A stretch of DNA of 64,000 nucleotides from Armatimonadota bacterium (GTDB taxonomy: Bacteria > Sysuimicrobiota > Sysuimicrobiia > Sysuimicrobiales > Kaftiobacteriaceae): contig JAVKHY010000012.1 of NCBI GenBank assembly GCA_031459765.1, forward strand, positions 1 to 64,000, read 5' to 3'. The notes under the pieces were generated by a model that had not been told where the DNA came from, did not search any database, and saw only the letters and a program-made list of their open reading frames with translations. Both the position numbers and the translations under genes were made by a program. Positions 1 to 7,173 of the stretch are shown one piece after another (within the stretch, counting starts at the first letter, position 1; each line of letters starts with the position of its first letter).

Positions 1-336
1 GCGGAGACGTGCGACATCGTGGCGGTGATGTACGCGGGCCGCATCGTCGAGGCAGGCCCCGCCGAGCGCGTCTTCGCCTCGCCGGCGCACCCCTACACCC
101 AGGGCCTGCTGGCCAGCGCCATCTCGGTGCAGCAGAGGCAGGAGATCACGAAGGCGATCGAGGGGGCGGTGCCGGACCTGCACGATCCGCCGCCGGGGTG
201 CCGGTTCCATCCGCGGTGCCCGTTCGCGATGCCGGTGTGCCGGACGGAGACCCCTCCGGCCTTTCAGGTAGAGCGGGACCACACGGCCGCCTGCTGGCTG
301 CGCGACTCCGGACCGGGAGCGGGGGATCGCGTGTGA
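1..336 (+). CDS. Peptide/nickel ABC transporter ATP-binding protein, C-terminal end (partial)
   Basis: Only the last 111 codons are in the window; the frame is open from base 1. The protein is the cytoplasmic ATPase of a Dpp/Opp-type importer. The visible part follows the H-loop (CDIVAVMYAGRIVE) and contains the HPYTQGLL segment and the cysteine-rich tail GCRFHPRCPFA...C...C of the oligopeptide/dipeptide transporter C-terminal domain. The catalytic Walker motifs lie outside the window. A second ATPase of the same family begins at 1075, so the two are the DppD/DppF-type pair of one importer, although a toxin-antitoxin cassette now separates them. The substrate cannot be told from this fragment. 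Confidence 0.9.
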   Translation, partial: AETCDIVAVMYAGRIVEAGPAERVFASPAHPYTQGLLASAISVQQRQEITKAIEGAVPDLHDPPPGCRFHPRCPFAMPVCRTETPPAFQVERDHTAACWLRDSGPGAGDRV

Positions 337-342
337 CCGGTC

Positions 343-381
343 TTGCGAGCAGCTCGCCGGGATATATGATAATCATATAAT
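343..381 (+). promoter_or_regulatory. Promoter and palindromic operator of the vapBC pair
   Basis: An A+T-rich island in GC-rich surroundings just upstream of the antitoxin. Bases 363-379 form a perfect 17-bp palindrome (arms TATATGAT and ATCATATA around one central A). A -35-like TTGCGA (343-348) lies 16 bases before a -10-like TATGAT (365-370), and a perfect TATAAT is at 376-381. The palindrome covers the -10, as expected for an autoregulated toxin-antitoxin operator. The GTG start of the antitoxin is at 391, so any leader is very short. Function is inferred. Confidence 0.55.
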
Positions 382-390
382 CAGACCGAC

Positions 391-687
391 GTGCCGGAGG
401 GCCAGTTGACGAGGAGACTGACGGTTACCGAAGCGGTCAGGAATTTTTCCGACATCCTGGGACGAGTGCGATTCAAGGGCGAGCGGTTCATCCTGGTCAA
501 AGGGGGCAAGCCCGTCGCGGAGTTGAGGCCCACGGACGCGGCGGCGGAGGTTCGCCTGGAGGAGTTGTCGGCGATTCTCGAGGGGCTGCCCCACCTGGAC
601 CCCGAGGATGCCGACCGCTTCGCGCGTGATCTTGAGTCCGGCCGATCGGCCACCGGCCCGATCCCGGCCCCGCCATGGGGATCCTGA
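391..687 (+). CDS. Type II antitoxin, Phd/YefM-like (VapB)
   Basis: 98 residues, GTG start. The N-terminal half (LTVTEAVRNFSDILGRVRFKG, then ERFILVKGGKPVAEL) follows the Phd/YefM antitoxin pattern: a short DNA-binding dimerisation domain that recognises its own promoter, and a flexible C-terminus that would occupy the toxin active site. Its last codons overlap the start of the PIN-domain toxin at 675 by 13 bases, which implies translational coupling. The A+T-rich palindrome 11 bases upstream is the likely operator. The cassette sits inside a peptide transporter operon. Phd-VapC is the usual pairing for PIN toxins, so vapB is a role name only. Confidence 0.8.
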   Translation: MPEGQLTRRLTVTEAVRNFSDILGRVRFKGERFILVKGGKPVAELRPTDAAAEVRLEELSAILEGLPHLDPEDADRFARDLESGRSATGPIPAPPWGS

Positions 688-1082
688 TCGACTCGAGCGT
701 CTTCATCGCGGCTGAACGAGGCCGCCTGTCCATCAGCCGGCACCTCACGGAAGGCAAGCATGAGCCGGTCGCCCTGAGCGCGCTCACGGCCACCGAGCTG
801 TTGCAGGGGGTGCATCGCGCCACGACCTCACAGCACAGGATCCAGCGGGAGCGATTTGTGGAGGCGATCCTGGCTCGCTTCCCCGTCGTTGAATTCGGAC
901 TGGAAGCGGCCCGTGTGCATGCCCGGCTGTGGGCTGATCTGGCGGCGCGCGGGGAGGTTGTCGGCGCGCACGATCTGATCATCGGCGCGACCGCCCTGGC
1001 CATCGACTATCAGGTCGCCACCGTGAATGTCCGGGACTTCCAGCGCATCCCCGGACTGCGGGTCCAGATCTGGAGTGCCTGA
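675..1082 (+). CDS. vapC: PIN-domain ribonuclease toxin (VapC family)
   Basis: 135 residues, usual VapC length. Acidic PIN residues are all in place: D6 (ILIDSSVFI), E41 (TATELLQGV), D100 (GAHDLIIGA), and N118/D121 (TVNVRDF). VapC toxins are Mg2+-dependent endoribonucleases, often cutting initiator tRNA or rRNA, and are held inactive by the cognate antitoxin. It overlaps the antitoxin gene by 13 bases at its 5' end, and its stop codon lies within the first codons of the downstream dppF-like gene (8-base overlap if that gene starts at GTG 1075). It looks intact and functional. The RNA target cannot be predicted. Confidence 0.88.
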   Translation: MGILIDSSVFIAAERGRLSISRHLTEGKHEPVALSALTATELLQGVHRATTSQHRIQRERFVEAILARFPVVEFGLEAARVHARLWADLAARGEVVGAHDLIIGATALAIDYQVATVNVRDFQRIPGLRVQIWSA

Positions 1083-2070
1083 GCCCCCCGTGCTCCTTCA
1101 AGGGCTGGGTCTGCGACGCTACTACCCCTGGGGTCGGACGTGGCTCGGCCCGCGGGCGTGGGTGCGCGCGGTGGAGGACGTCACGATCGACGTGGGCGAG
1201 GGGGAGACCGTCGCCCTCGTCGGGGAGAGCGGCTCGGGGAAGTCCACCACCGGACGGCTGCTGCTCGGGCTCGAGCCGCCGACCGCGGGCGAGGTGCTGT
1301 TCCGCGGCCGGCCGCTGCGGGCGCTGTCCGGCGAGGAGTTCCGCGCCTACCGCCGCGCCGTCCAGCCGGTGTTCCAGGACTCCACCGCCTCGCTCAATCC
1401 GCGCAAGACCGTGGCCCACGCCGTGGAGGTGGGGCTGGAGGCCGCGGGCGTCGCGCCGCGCGCCCGGCGGAGCGAGGCGGCCCGCCTGCTGGAGGAGGTG
1501 GGCCTGCAGCCGGCGGGGGCTTTCCTCCACCGGTTCCCGCACCAGTTGAGCGGCGGCCAGCGCCAGCGGGTGAACATCGCGCGGGCGCTGGCCACCTCCC
1601 CGGCGGCGATCGTCGCCGACGAGCCGGTCTCGGCGCTCGACCTGTCGGTGCGGGCGCAGATCCTGATCCTGATGCGGCGGCTGCAGCGGGAACGGGGGCT
1701 CGCCTACCTCTTCATCAGCCACGACCTGGCCGTGGTCCGCAGCATCGCCCACCGGGTCTGGGTGATGTACTTGGGGCGGATCGTGGAGCAGGGGCCCACC
1801 GACGACGTCTTCCGCCGGCCGGCGCATCCCTACACCGAGGCGCTGATCTCGGCCACGCCGGTGCCGGATCCGAAGACGAAGCGGGAGCGGATCATCCTGC
1901 CCGGAGACATCCCCTCGCCCCTACGGCCGCCTGGGGGCTGCCCGTTCCACCCCCGGTGCCCGGTCGCCCGGGAGATCTGTCGGACGGAGTTCCCGCCCGT
2001 GGTGGATGTGGGCGGGGGCCACACCGCCGCCTGCCACTTCGCGGCGGAGCGCGCCGCGGCGTTCCGGTAG
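1075..2070 (+). CDS. Peptide ABC transporter ATP-binding protein, DppF-like
   Basis: 331 residues from GTG 1075 (another GTG is at 1090). Cytoplasmic ATPase of a Dpp/Opp importer. Walker A is GESGSGKST, the ABC signature is LSGGQRQRV, Walker B is IVADEP followed by SALDLS, and the H-loop is ISHDLAV. The C-terminus has the oligopeptide-transporter extension with HPYTEALI and the cysteine-rich GCPFHPRCPVA tail. It pairs with the ATPase ending at 336. Its start overlaps the vapC stop, so translation may be coupled to the toxin gene. The permease and binding-protein genes would lie upstream of the window. Confidence 0.92.
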   Translation: MPEPPVLLQGLGLRRYYPWGRTWLGPRAWVRAVEDVTIDVGEGETVALVGESGSGKSTTGRLLLGLEPPTAGEVLFRGRPLRALSGEEFRAYRRAVQPVFQDSTASLNPRKTVAHAVEVGLEAAGVAPRARRSEAARLLEEVGLQPAGAFLHRFPHQLSGGQRQRVNIARALATSPAAIVADEPVSALDLSVRAQILILMRRLQRERGLAYLFISHDLAVVRSIAHRVWVMYLGRIVEQGPTDDVFRRPAHPYTEALISATPVPDPKTKRERIILPGDIPSPLRPPGGCPFHPRCPVAREICRTEFPPVVDVGGGHTAACHFAAERAAAFR

Positions 2071-2080
2071 CCGCCGCCTG

Positions 2081-2815
2081 TCACTCCCCCGCCCGGGCCA
2101 GCCGCAGGACGGCGCGGAGCGCCACATCGATCGCGCGGCGCTCGGCCTCGCGGAAGCGCCGCTGCGCCTCGTCGGGATCCAGGCGCGGCAGGAAGATGTT
2201 GGAGTCGATGGCCAGCACCGCGCCGGCGCGCACCCGGCGGACGGTGGCCACGATGAAGACCGTGGCGCACTCCTGCTCCGCGGCGACCACGCCGCCCTCT
2301 CTGGACAGCCGCTCGGCCAGGGATTGGTCGCGGCGGTAGAAGGCGTCCCGGGTGGTGACGATGCCCACGGCGGGATCGATCCCCATCTCCTTCGCCCCGG
2401 CGATCAGGGCCGCGGTGACCTCGAGGTTCGCGACCGCGGGGAACTCCGGGGGCAGGTAGGCCAGCGAGGTGCCCTCGCCCCGGTGGACCGCGGTGGCCAC
2501 GACCAAACTGCCGACCGGGATCGCCTCCTGGCGGCCGCCGGCCGAGCCCACGCGGATGAAGGTATCGACGCCGACGTTGGCCAGCTCCTCGACGGCGATC
2601 GAGGCGGAGGGGCCGCCGATACCGGTGGAGCAGACCCCGACCGGCACGCCCTCCACGGTGCCGCGGAAGCCGAGAAACTCGCGGTTGCGGAGGACTTCCT
2701 CGGCCCCGTCGAACCGTTGCGCGATGCGCTCGGCCCGCGCGGGATCGCCGGGGATCAGGCAGAAGCGGGGCATGACGCCGGTCGTGATGCGCAGGTGACG
2801 CTGCGGCTGTTCCAT
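2081..2815 (-). CDS. Nucleoside phosphorylase, uridine phosphorylase-like
   Basis: 244 residues from ATG 2815, which follows a good GGAGGA site; an upstream in-frame GTG at 2827 lacks one. The PNP/UDP phosphorylase fold is clear: phosphate site IPGDPARAER, ribose/phosphate region STGIGGPSASIAVEEL, and the EQECATVF segment matching the ribose-binding MEMESAT region. It cleaves nucleosides with phosphate to base and ribose-1-phosphate. The uracil-binding Q-x-R of E. coli uridine phosphorylase appears here as Q-S-L, so a purine or broader base preference is possible. It lies 17 bases after adenine deaminase on the same strand, consistent with a purine salvage operon. Confidence 0.85.
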   Translation of the reverse strand: MEQPQRHLRITTGVMPRFCLIPGDPARAERIAQRFDGAEEVLRNREFLGFRGTVEGVPVGVCSTGIGGPSASIAVEELANVGVDTFIRVGSAGGRQEAIPVGSLVVATAVHRGEGTSLAYLPPEFPAVANLEVTAALIAGAKEMGIDPAVGIVTTRDAFYRRDQSLAERLSREGGVVAAEQECATVFIVATVRRVRAGAVLAIDSNIFLPRLDPDEAQRRFREAERRAIDVALRAVLRLARAGE

Positions 2816-2832
2816 CTCTTCCTCCACGAAAC

Positions 2833-4587
2833 CTACTGCTCGACGAACAGCGGCACGATCTTTCCGGCCGCGACGTCCACCAGGCCGCGGTCGGTGAGTT
2901 TGAGCGCGGGACTCACCGGCAGGGTAAGCACGCCGAGGGCCATCACCGGCGAACGGTGTTCAAACCCCAGGGTCCCCAGGGCCCGGCGGAATCCGGCGAG
3001 GTCTCGCGCCACCTCGCGGACCGGCCGGTCGGAGACGATCCCGGCCACGGGCAGGCGGACGCCGCCCAGCACCTCGGTGCCCTGCACCGCCGCCATCCCC
3101 CCGCCCTGCGCGACGACCCACCGGGCGGCCAGGGCCATCTCCTCTGGCGTGCGGCCGACCACCAGCAGGTTGTGGCTGTCGTGGGCCCACGTCATCGCCA
3201 CGGCCCCGCGCCGCAGCGCTCCGCGGACGAACCCGTAGCCGCTGGTCCCGGCCCGGCCGTGGCGCTCGAAGACCGCGGCCAGGCAGAGGTATCCGGAGGT
3301 CCAGTCCAGGACGTCGCCCCGCACGGGCAGGCGCGCCGTCTCGGCGGCGGTGTAGGTGGAGTCGGGCCGCATCGCGATGACGCGCACCGTCGCCGTATCC
3401 GACGCACGGCCCGGCGCGCGGATCCGGAAACGCTCGACCCCTGGCGCGTCGATACGCACGGTGGCGAGCGCGTCCTGCGGCGGCCGGTAGTCGGGCAGCG
3501 GCGTGACGAGTTCGCCCTGGCGCGCGACGAGCCGTCCGGCGTGGAAGACCAGCTCGGGGCGAAAGTCGCGGAGGTCGCGGGTCAGCACGAGGTGCGCGAG
3601 CAGCCCGGGGGCGATGGCGCCGCGGTCAAACAGGCGCATCCGCCTGGCCGGGGCGAGGGTGGCGGCGCGGACCGCTTCCACCGGGTCCAACCCCATGCTT
3701 ACCGCGGTGCGGAAGATGTGGTCGAGGTGGCCGGTCGTCACCAGATCATCCGGCATGACATCGTCAGTCACCAGGCAGAGGTTCAGGCTGCGGGCCAGGA
3801 CCGCGACCTGACGCAGGGTCTCGGGGGCGAGGCTCTTCAGTTGCAGCTGCAGGGTGACGCCGCCGCGCAGCCGCTCTGCGGCCAGGGCCGGGGTGACGAA
3901 GGTGTGGTCGGAGGTCACTCCCGCGGCGACGTAGGCGGCGAGGTCGCCGCCCGTGAGGTTGGGGGCATGGCCTTCGATCACGGCGCCCCGACGCACCGCC
4001 TCCGCGAGGACCGCGGCGGCGCGGCCGTCCTGGGAGACGACGGCGTTGAAGTCCATCACTTCACCGAGGGCCAGGACCTCAGGCCAGGAGAGCAGTTCGT
4101 TGATCTCCCTCGGCCCGATCTCCGCCCCCGCGGTCTCCAGCGCGGTGGCCGGCACACAGGACGGCGCCTGGAAGTAGACGTCGAGGGGCAGATCGCGGGC
4201 GGCCTCGAGCATCAGGCGGATGCCGGACAGGCCCATCACGTTGGCGATCTCGTGGGGATCGGCGATGACGGTGAGGACGCCGCGGGGCACGACCGCCTCC
4301 GCGAACGCCTGCGGGAGGACCATGCTGCTCTCGATGTGCAGGTGGCTGTCCACGAACCCCGGCACGGCGTAGGCTCCGCCGCCGTCGACGACCTCACGCG
4401 CCGGGACCTTCGCGTCCGGGCCGAGGACGGCGGCGATCAGCGCGCCGGCGGTGGCGACCTGCGCAGGGTAGATCTCGGCGGTGAACGTGTTCACCAGCCG
4501 GATGTTGGTGATGAGGAGGTCCGCCGGAGCCCGGCCCCGGGCCACCTCCACCGCGCGGCGTCGGTCTTCGTCAGTGTAGGACGGCAT
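2833..4587 (-). CDS. ade: Adenine deaminase
   Basis: 584 residues, ATG start, typical AdeC length. It converts adenine to hypoxanthine and ammonia in purine salvage. Amidohydrolase metal motif DSHLHIESSM is near residue 82, followed by DPHEIANVMG, GHAPNLTGGDL and TDDVMPDDL, which are diagnostic of adenine deaminase. The C-terminal region carries the segment SHNLLVVG and a GGG(M/I) turn seen in this family. It is directly upstream of the nucleoside phosphorylase (17-base gap to that gene's ATG) on the same strand, so the two probably form a salvage operon that releases and deaminates bases. Confidence 0.95.
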   Translation of the reverse strand: MPSYTDEDRRRAVEVARGRAPADLLITNIRLVNTFTAEIYPAQVATAGALIAAVLGPDAKVPAREVVDGGGAYAVPGFVDSHLHIESSMVLPQAFAEAVVPRGVLTVIADPHEIANVMGLSGIRLMLEAARDLPLDVYFQAPSCVPATALETAGAEIGPREINELLSWPEVLALGEVMDFNAVVSQDGRAAAVLAEAVRRGAVIEGHAPNLTGGDLAAYVAAGVTSDHTFVTPALAAERLRGGVTLQLQLKSLAPETLRQVAVLARSLNLCLVTDDVMPDDLVTTGHLDHIFRTAVSMGLDPVEAVRAATLAPARRMRLFDRGAIAPGLLAHLVLTRDLRDFRPELVFHAGRLVARQGELVTPLPDYRPPQDALATVRIDAPGVERFRIRAPGRASDTATVRVIAMRPDSTYTAAETARLPVRGDVLDWTSGYLCLAAVFERHGRAGTSGYGFVRGALRRGAVAMTWAHDSHNLLVVGRTPEEMALAARWVVAQGGGMAAVQGTEVLGGVRLPVAGIVSDRPVREVARDLAGFRRALGTLGFEHRSPVMALGVLTLPVSPALKLTDRGLVDVAAGKIVPLFVEQ

Positions 4588-4650
4588 CGGCGGCGTTGCT
4601 CCTCTTCTGGGGTCGAGGCAGTTCTGCGCTCCGCGGCGGATGTAAGACGC

Positions 4651-5646
4651 TCAGTGCGAGTGCACGGGGAGCCCGTCGTGGGCGTGGGCGGCGATGCGGT
4701 GGTGGTGCTCCCCGGACTCGCCCTCGGGGTCGATGTGGATCGTGGCCCCGGAGAGGTATTGCAGGTGGTGCAGGAGCTGGTGGTAGACTTCCTTGGCGAT
4801 GGCGTGGCCCTCCGCCACGGAGAGCTGCGGGGCGACGGCGACGTTGACCTCGGCGTGGAGGCGGTGGCCGATCCAGCGCGCGCGCACGTCGGTCACCTCG
4901 CGCACCCCGGTGACGTGGTGGGCGGCGTGGCGGATCTCGTCGATCACCTCGGGGTCCACGCCGTCCAGCATCCGGGTGAAGACCGATCGGCCGGACTGCC
5001 AGACGATGCGCAGGATGGCCAGCGTGATGCCGAGGCCCACCAGCGGGTCGGCCAGGGGGTAGCCGAGCCAGACCCCGACCGCGCCGGCGAGCACGGCCAG
5101 GCTGGTCCACCCGTCCACGCGGGCGTGGTAGCCGTCGGCGATGAGCGCGGCGCTGCCGATCTCCCTGCCGACCCGGATCCGGAAGACGGCGACGCCTTCG
5201 TTCCCCAGGAAGCCGACGATCGAGGCGGCGGCGACGGCCCAGAGATACTCCACCTGCCGGGGGTGGAGGAGGCGCTGGACCGACTCGTAGCCGGCCACGA
5301 TCGCACTGAACAGGATCGTCAGCACGATGACCACGCCGGCCAGGTCCTCGGCCCGTCCCAGCCCGAAGGGGAACCGCTTCGTCGGCCGCAGGCGGGTCAG
5401 CCTGAAGGCGATCCACAAGGGGATGGCGGTCGACGCGTCCCCGAGGTTGTGGATCGTGTCGGCGAGCAGGGCCACGCTCCCGGACAGCCAGACGATGCCC
5501 ACTTGGAGAAGCGCCGTGGCCATCAGGCCGGCAAACGACCACGTGATCGCCCGGATGCCGCGGGCGGTGGTGGCGATCGAGGGGTCGATCACCCCGTGGG
5601 TGTGGCCGTGGTCGGGCCCGCCGTGCCGGTGATGGTGCTCCGCCAC
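4651..5646 (-). CDS. Cation diffusion facilitator family metal exporter
   Basis: 331 residues, GTG start (V-AEHHHRHGG). Inner-membrane divalent metal/proton antiporter. The His-rich N-terminus (HHHRHGGPDHGHTHG) and C-terminus (HHHRIAAHAHDGLPVHSH) are typical metal-buffering tails. Transmembrane helices hold the metal-site pattern ALLADTIHNLGD (HxxxD) and ALIADGYHARVD (DxxxHxxxD-like), and the cytoplasmic ferredoxin-like domain follows from about residue 210. Length and the D/H pattern fit a Zn2+/Co2+/Fe2+ transporter; the exact metal is not predictable. It stands 63 bases upstream of ade on the same strand, with no evident functional link. Confidence 0.92.
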   Translation of the reverse strand: MAEHHHRHGGPDHGHTHGVIDPSIATTARGIRAITWSFAGLMATALLQVGIVWLSGSVALLADTIHNLGDASTAIPLWIAFRLTRLRPTKRFPFGLGRAEDLAGVVIVLTILFSAIVAGYESVQRLLHPRQVEYLWAVAAASIVGFLGNEGVAVFRIRVGREIGSAALIADGYHARVDGWTSLAVLAGAVGVWLGYPLADPLVGLGITLAILRIVWQSGRSVFTRMLDGVDPEVIDEIRHAAHHVTGVREVTDVRARWIGHRLHAEVNVAVAPQLSVAEGHAIAKEVYHQLLHHLQYLSGATIHIDPEGESGEHHHRIAAHAHDGLPVHSH

Positions 5647-5648
5647 CG

Positions 5649-5996
5649 CTAGTCCTCCTGCGGTCTCTTCTGCGGGATGCAGCAGATGAACTTCATCGGC
5701 GTCGTCCCGGTGTTCCGGAGCGCGTGGCGCTCATAGGGCGCCACCCACATCACCATGCCCGGTTCCAGCGGCCGCTCTCCCTGCTCGCCGACGAGGACCC
5801 CGCGGCCTTCGAGCATGTACATCTCCTGTTCGTACCAGTGCTCGTGCAGCGGGGTGCTGGCGCCGGGGGCGACTTCGAAGACCCGCATGCTGAAGGTCTG
5901 TGCCCCGCGCTTCTGGTCGATCACCCAGCGGATCTTCACCCCGGGCATCTGCTCCGGTTCTTCCGCGGGGACGTCCTCGGGCCTGAAGACTTCCAT
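5649..5996 (-). CDS. Small cupin-domain protein
   Basis: 115 residues, a single conserved beta-barrel. Cupin motif 1 is visible as TPLHEHWYEQEMYMLEGRG (two His and Glu metal ligands) and motif 2 as PYERHALRNTG (third His). Single-domain cupins of this kind bind Fe2+ or Mn2+ and are often small isomerases, dioxygenases or sensor proteins. It ends 2 bases before the CDF exporter start, so the two are probably co-transcribed. No substrate can be assigned. Confidence 0.85.
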   Translation of the reverse strand: MEVFRPEDVPAEEPEQMPGVKIRWVIDQKRGAQTFSMRVFEVAPGASTPLHEHWYEQEMYMLEGRGVLVGEQGERPLEPGMVMWVAPYERHALRNTGTTPMKFICCIPQKRPQED

Positions 5997-6074
5997 CGCC
6001 GCACCTCACCGTCCTGGTTCAGGGTCTCGGTTACCTCTTCCAAGGCTAGCAGGGCGGACGGGAATCGGGAATCC

Positions 6075-7031
6075 CTACGGGGTGAGCACCAGCCTGCCCA
6101 GGACCTGACCGCGGCGGACGCGGCGCAGGGCCTCGTTGGCCCGCTCCAGCGGCAGCGTTTCGACGTGCCAGGTGATGCGGCCCCGGCGGGCCAGGTCCAC
6201 CACGGCGCGCAGCTCGTCCAGCGATCCCCAGACCGAGGTCGTGAGGTACGCCTCGCCCGGCACCAGGTCGAAGCCGAAGGGCAGCCTCCCGCCGGCGGCG
6301 CCGATCTGGACGAGGATGCCGCCGCGGTCGACCAGTTTCCCTCCCAGCGCCAGGGACCGCCGCGATCCCACGAAGTCGAACACCGCGCGGGCCGGCGGCA
6401 GGGTTCGGGCGTCCTCCGGCAGCAGGGCGTCGTCGGCTCCCAGCGCCCGCGCGCGCGTGAGTTTGGCGGGCAGGCGGTCCACGGCGGCGACGCGCGCCTC
6501 GGTCAACAGCTTGAGGTACTGGATGGCGAACTGGCCGAGGCCGCCCGCTCCGATCACGACGGCGCGGCCGCCTCGCCGCAGCCAGGGCAGGACCCGCCGC
6601 ACCGCCCGATAGGGGGTGACTCCGGCGTCGGCTAAAGGCGCGGCGCGCACGGGGTCGAGGTCGGCCAGGGGAATCAGGTACCGGCGCGAGGGGACCAGCA
6701 TCCACTCCGCGTATCCTCCGTCCGCCGTCCAGCCGGCATCCACACCGTCGGGGCAAAGCTGCTCCTCCCCCGACCGGCACCAGGCGCACCGGCGGCATCC
6801 CCAGCTGGCGTAGACGAGCACCGGGCCGATCCCGGGCGCGTCGCCGGCCACCTCGTGGCCGAGCACCAGCGGCAGCCGGGCCTCGAAGGTGCCGTCGGCG
6901 ATGTGCACGTCGCTGTGACACACTCCGGCGCCGCGCACGCGCACCAGAACCTGTCGGCCCCGGGGCCTGGGCCTGGGGCGATCGACCAGACGGAGGGGCT
7001 GACCGCGACGGTACAGGACGGCCGCTTTCAT
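6075..7031 (-). CDS. Zinc-dependent alcohol dehydrogenase family protein
   Basis: 318 residues from ATG 7031 (MKAAVLYRRG). The open frame extends further upstream but the family N-terminus begins here. Medium-chain dehydrogenase: catalytic zinc region GVCHSDVHIADG and LGHEVAG, structural zinc cysteines CRRCAWCRSGEEQLC, and Rossmann NAD(P) motif GAGGLGQFAIQ. It would oxidise an alcohol or reduce an aldehyde with NAD(P). The gene is transcribed away from the DadA-like oxidase at 7174, with a 142-base divergent intergenic region between them. Substrate unknown. Confidence 0.88.
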   Translation of the reverse strand: MKAAVLYRRGQPLRLVDRPRPRPRGRQVLVRVRGAGVCHSDVHIADGTFEARLPLVLGHEVAGDAPGIGPVLVYASWGCRRCAWCRSGEEQLCPDGVDAGWTADGGYAEWMLVPSRRYLIPLADLDPVRAAPLADAGVTPYRAVRRVLPWLRRGGRAVVIGAGGLGQFAIQYLKLLTEARVAAVDRLPAKLTRARALGADDALLPEDARTLPPARAVFDFVGSRRSLALGGKLVDRGGILVQIGAAGGRLPFGFDLVPGEAYLTTSVWGSLDELRAVVDLARRGRITWHVETLPLERANEALRRVRRGQVLGRLVLTP

Positions 7032-7131
7032 CGGATCGGCAGGGTGTACACTCCCGCCTTCCGCGACCCGGCTCCGAACCCCTGCGGATGAAAAGCGGCA
7101 GGAAGCGCACGGCGCTCCGGCAAACCGGGCT

Positions 7132-7157
7132 GCGGAACGTCGGACAGGCGGAACGTC
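7132..7157. repeat. Tandem 10-bp direct repeat upstream of the DadA-like gene
   Basis: GCGGAACGTC occurs twice, at 7132-7141 and 7148-7157, with a 16-base period, ending 16 bases before the start codon at 7174. The position between two divergent genes suggests a possible regulator site, but no consensus is recognised. Confidence 0.35.
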
Positions 7158-7173
7158 CAACAATGAGAAGGGG

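Noticed and set aside
1140-2339. A 399-residue plus-strand frame overlapping dppF
   Set aside because: Arg/Ala/Gly-rich out-of-frame reading of the DppF gene with no motif.
2956-5652. An 898-residue plus-strand frame opposite ade and the CDF gene
   Set aside because: Shadow of high-GC codon usage; low-complexity Arg/Gly/Pro/Asp composition and no domain. The minus strand holds two clear families.
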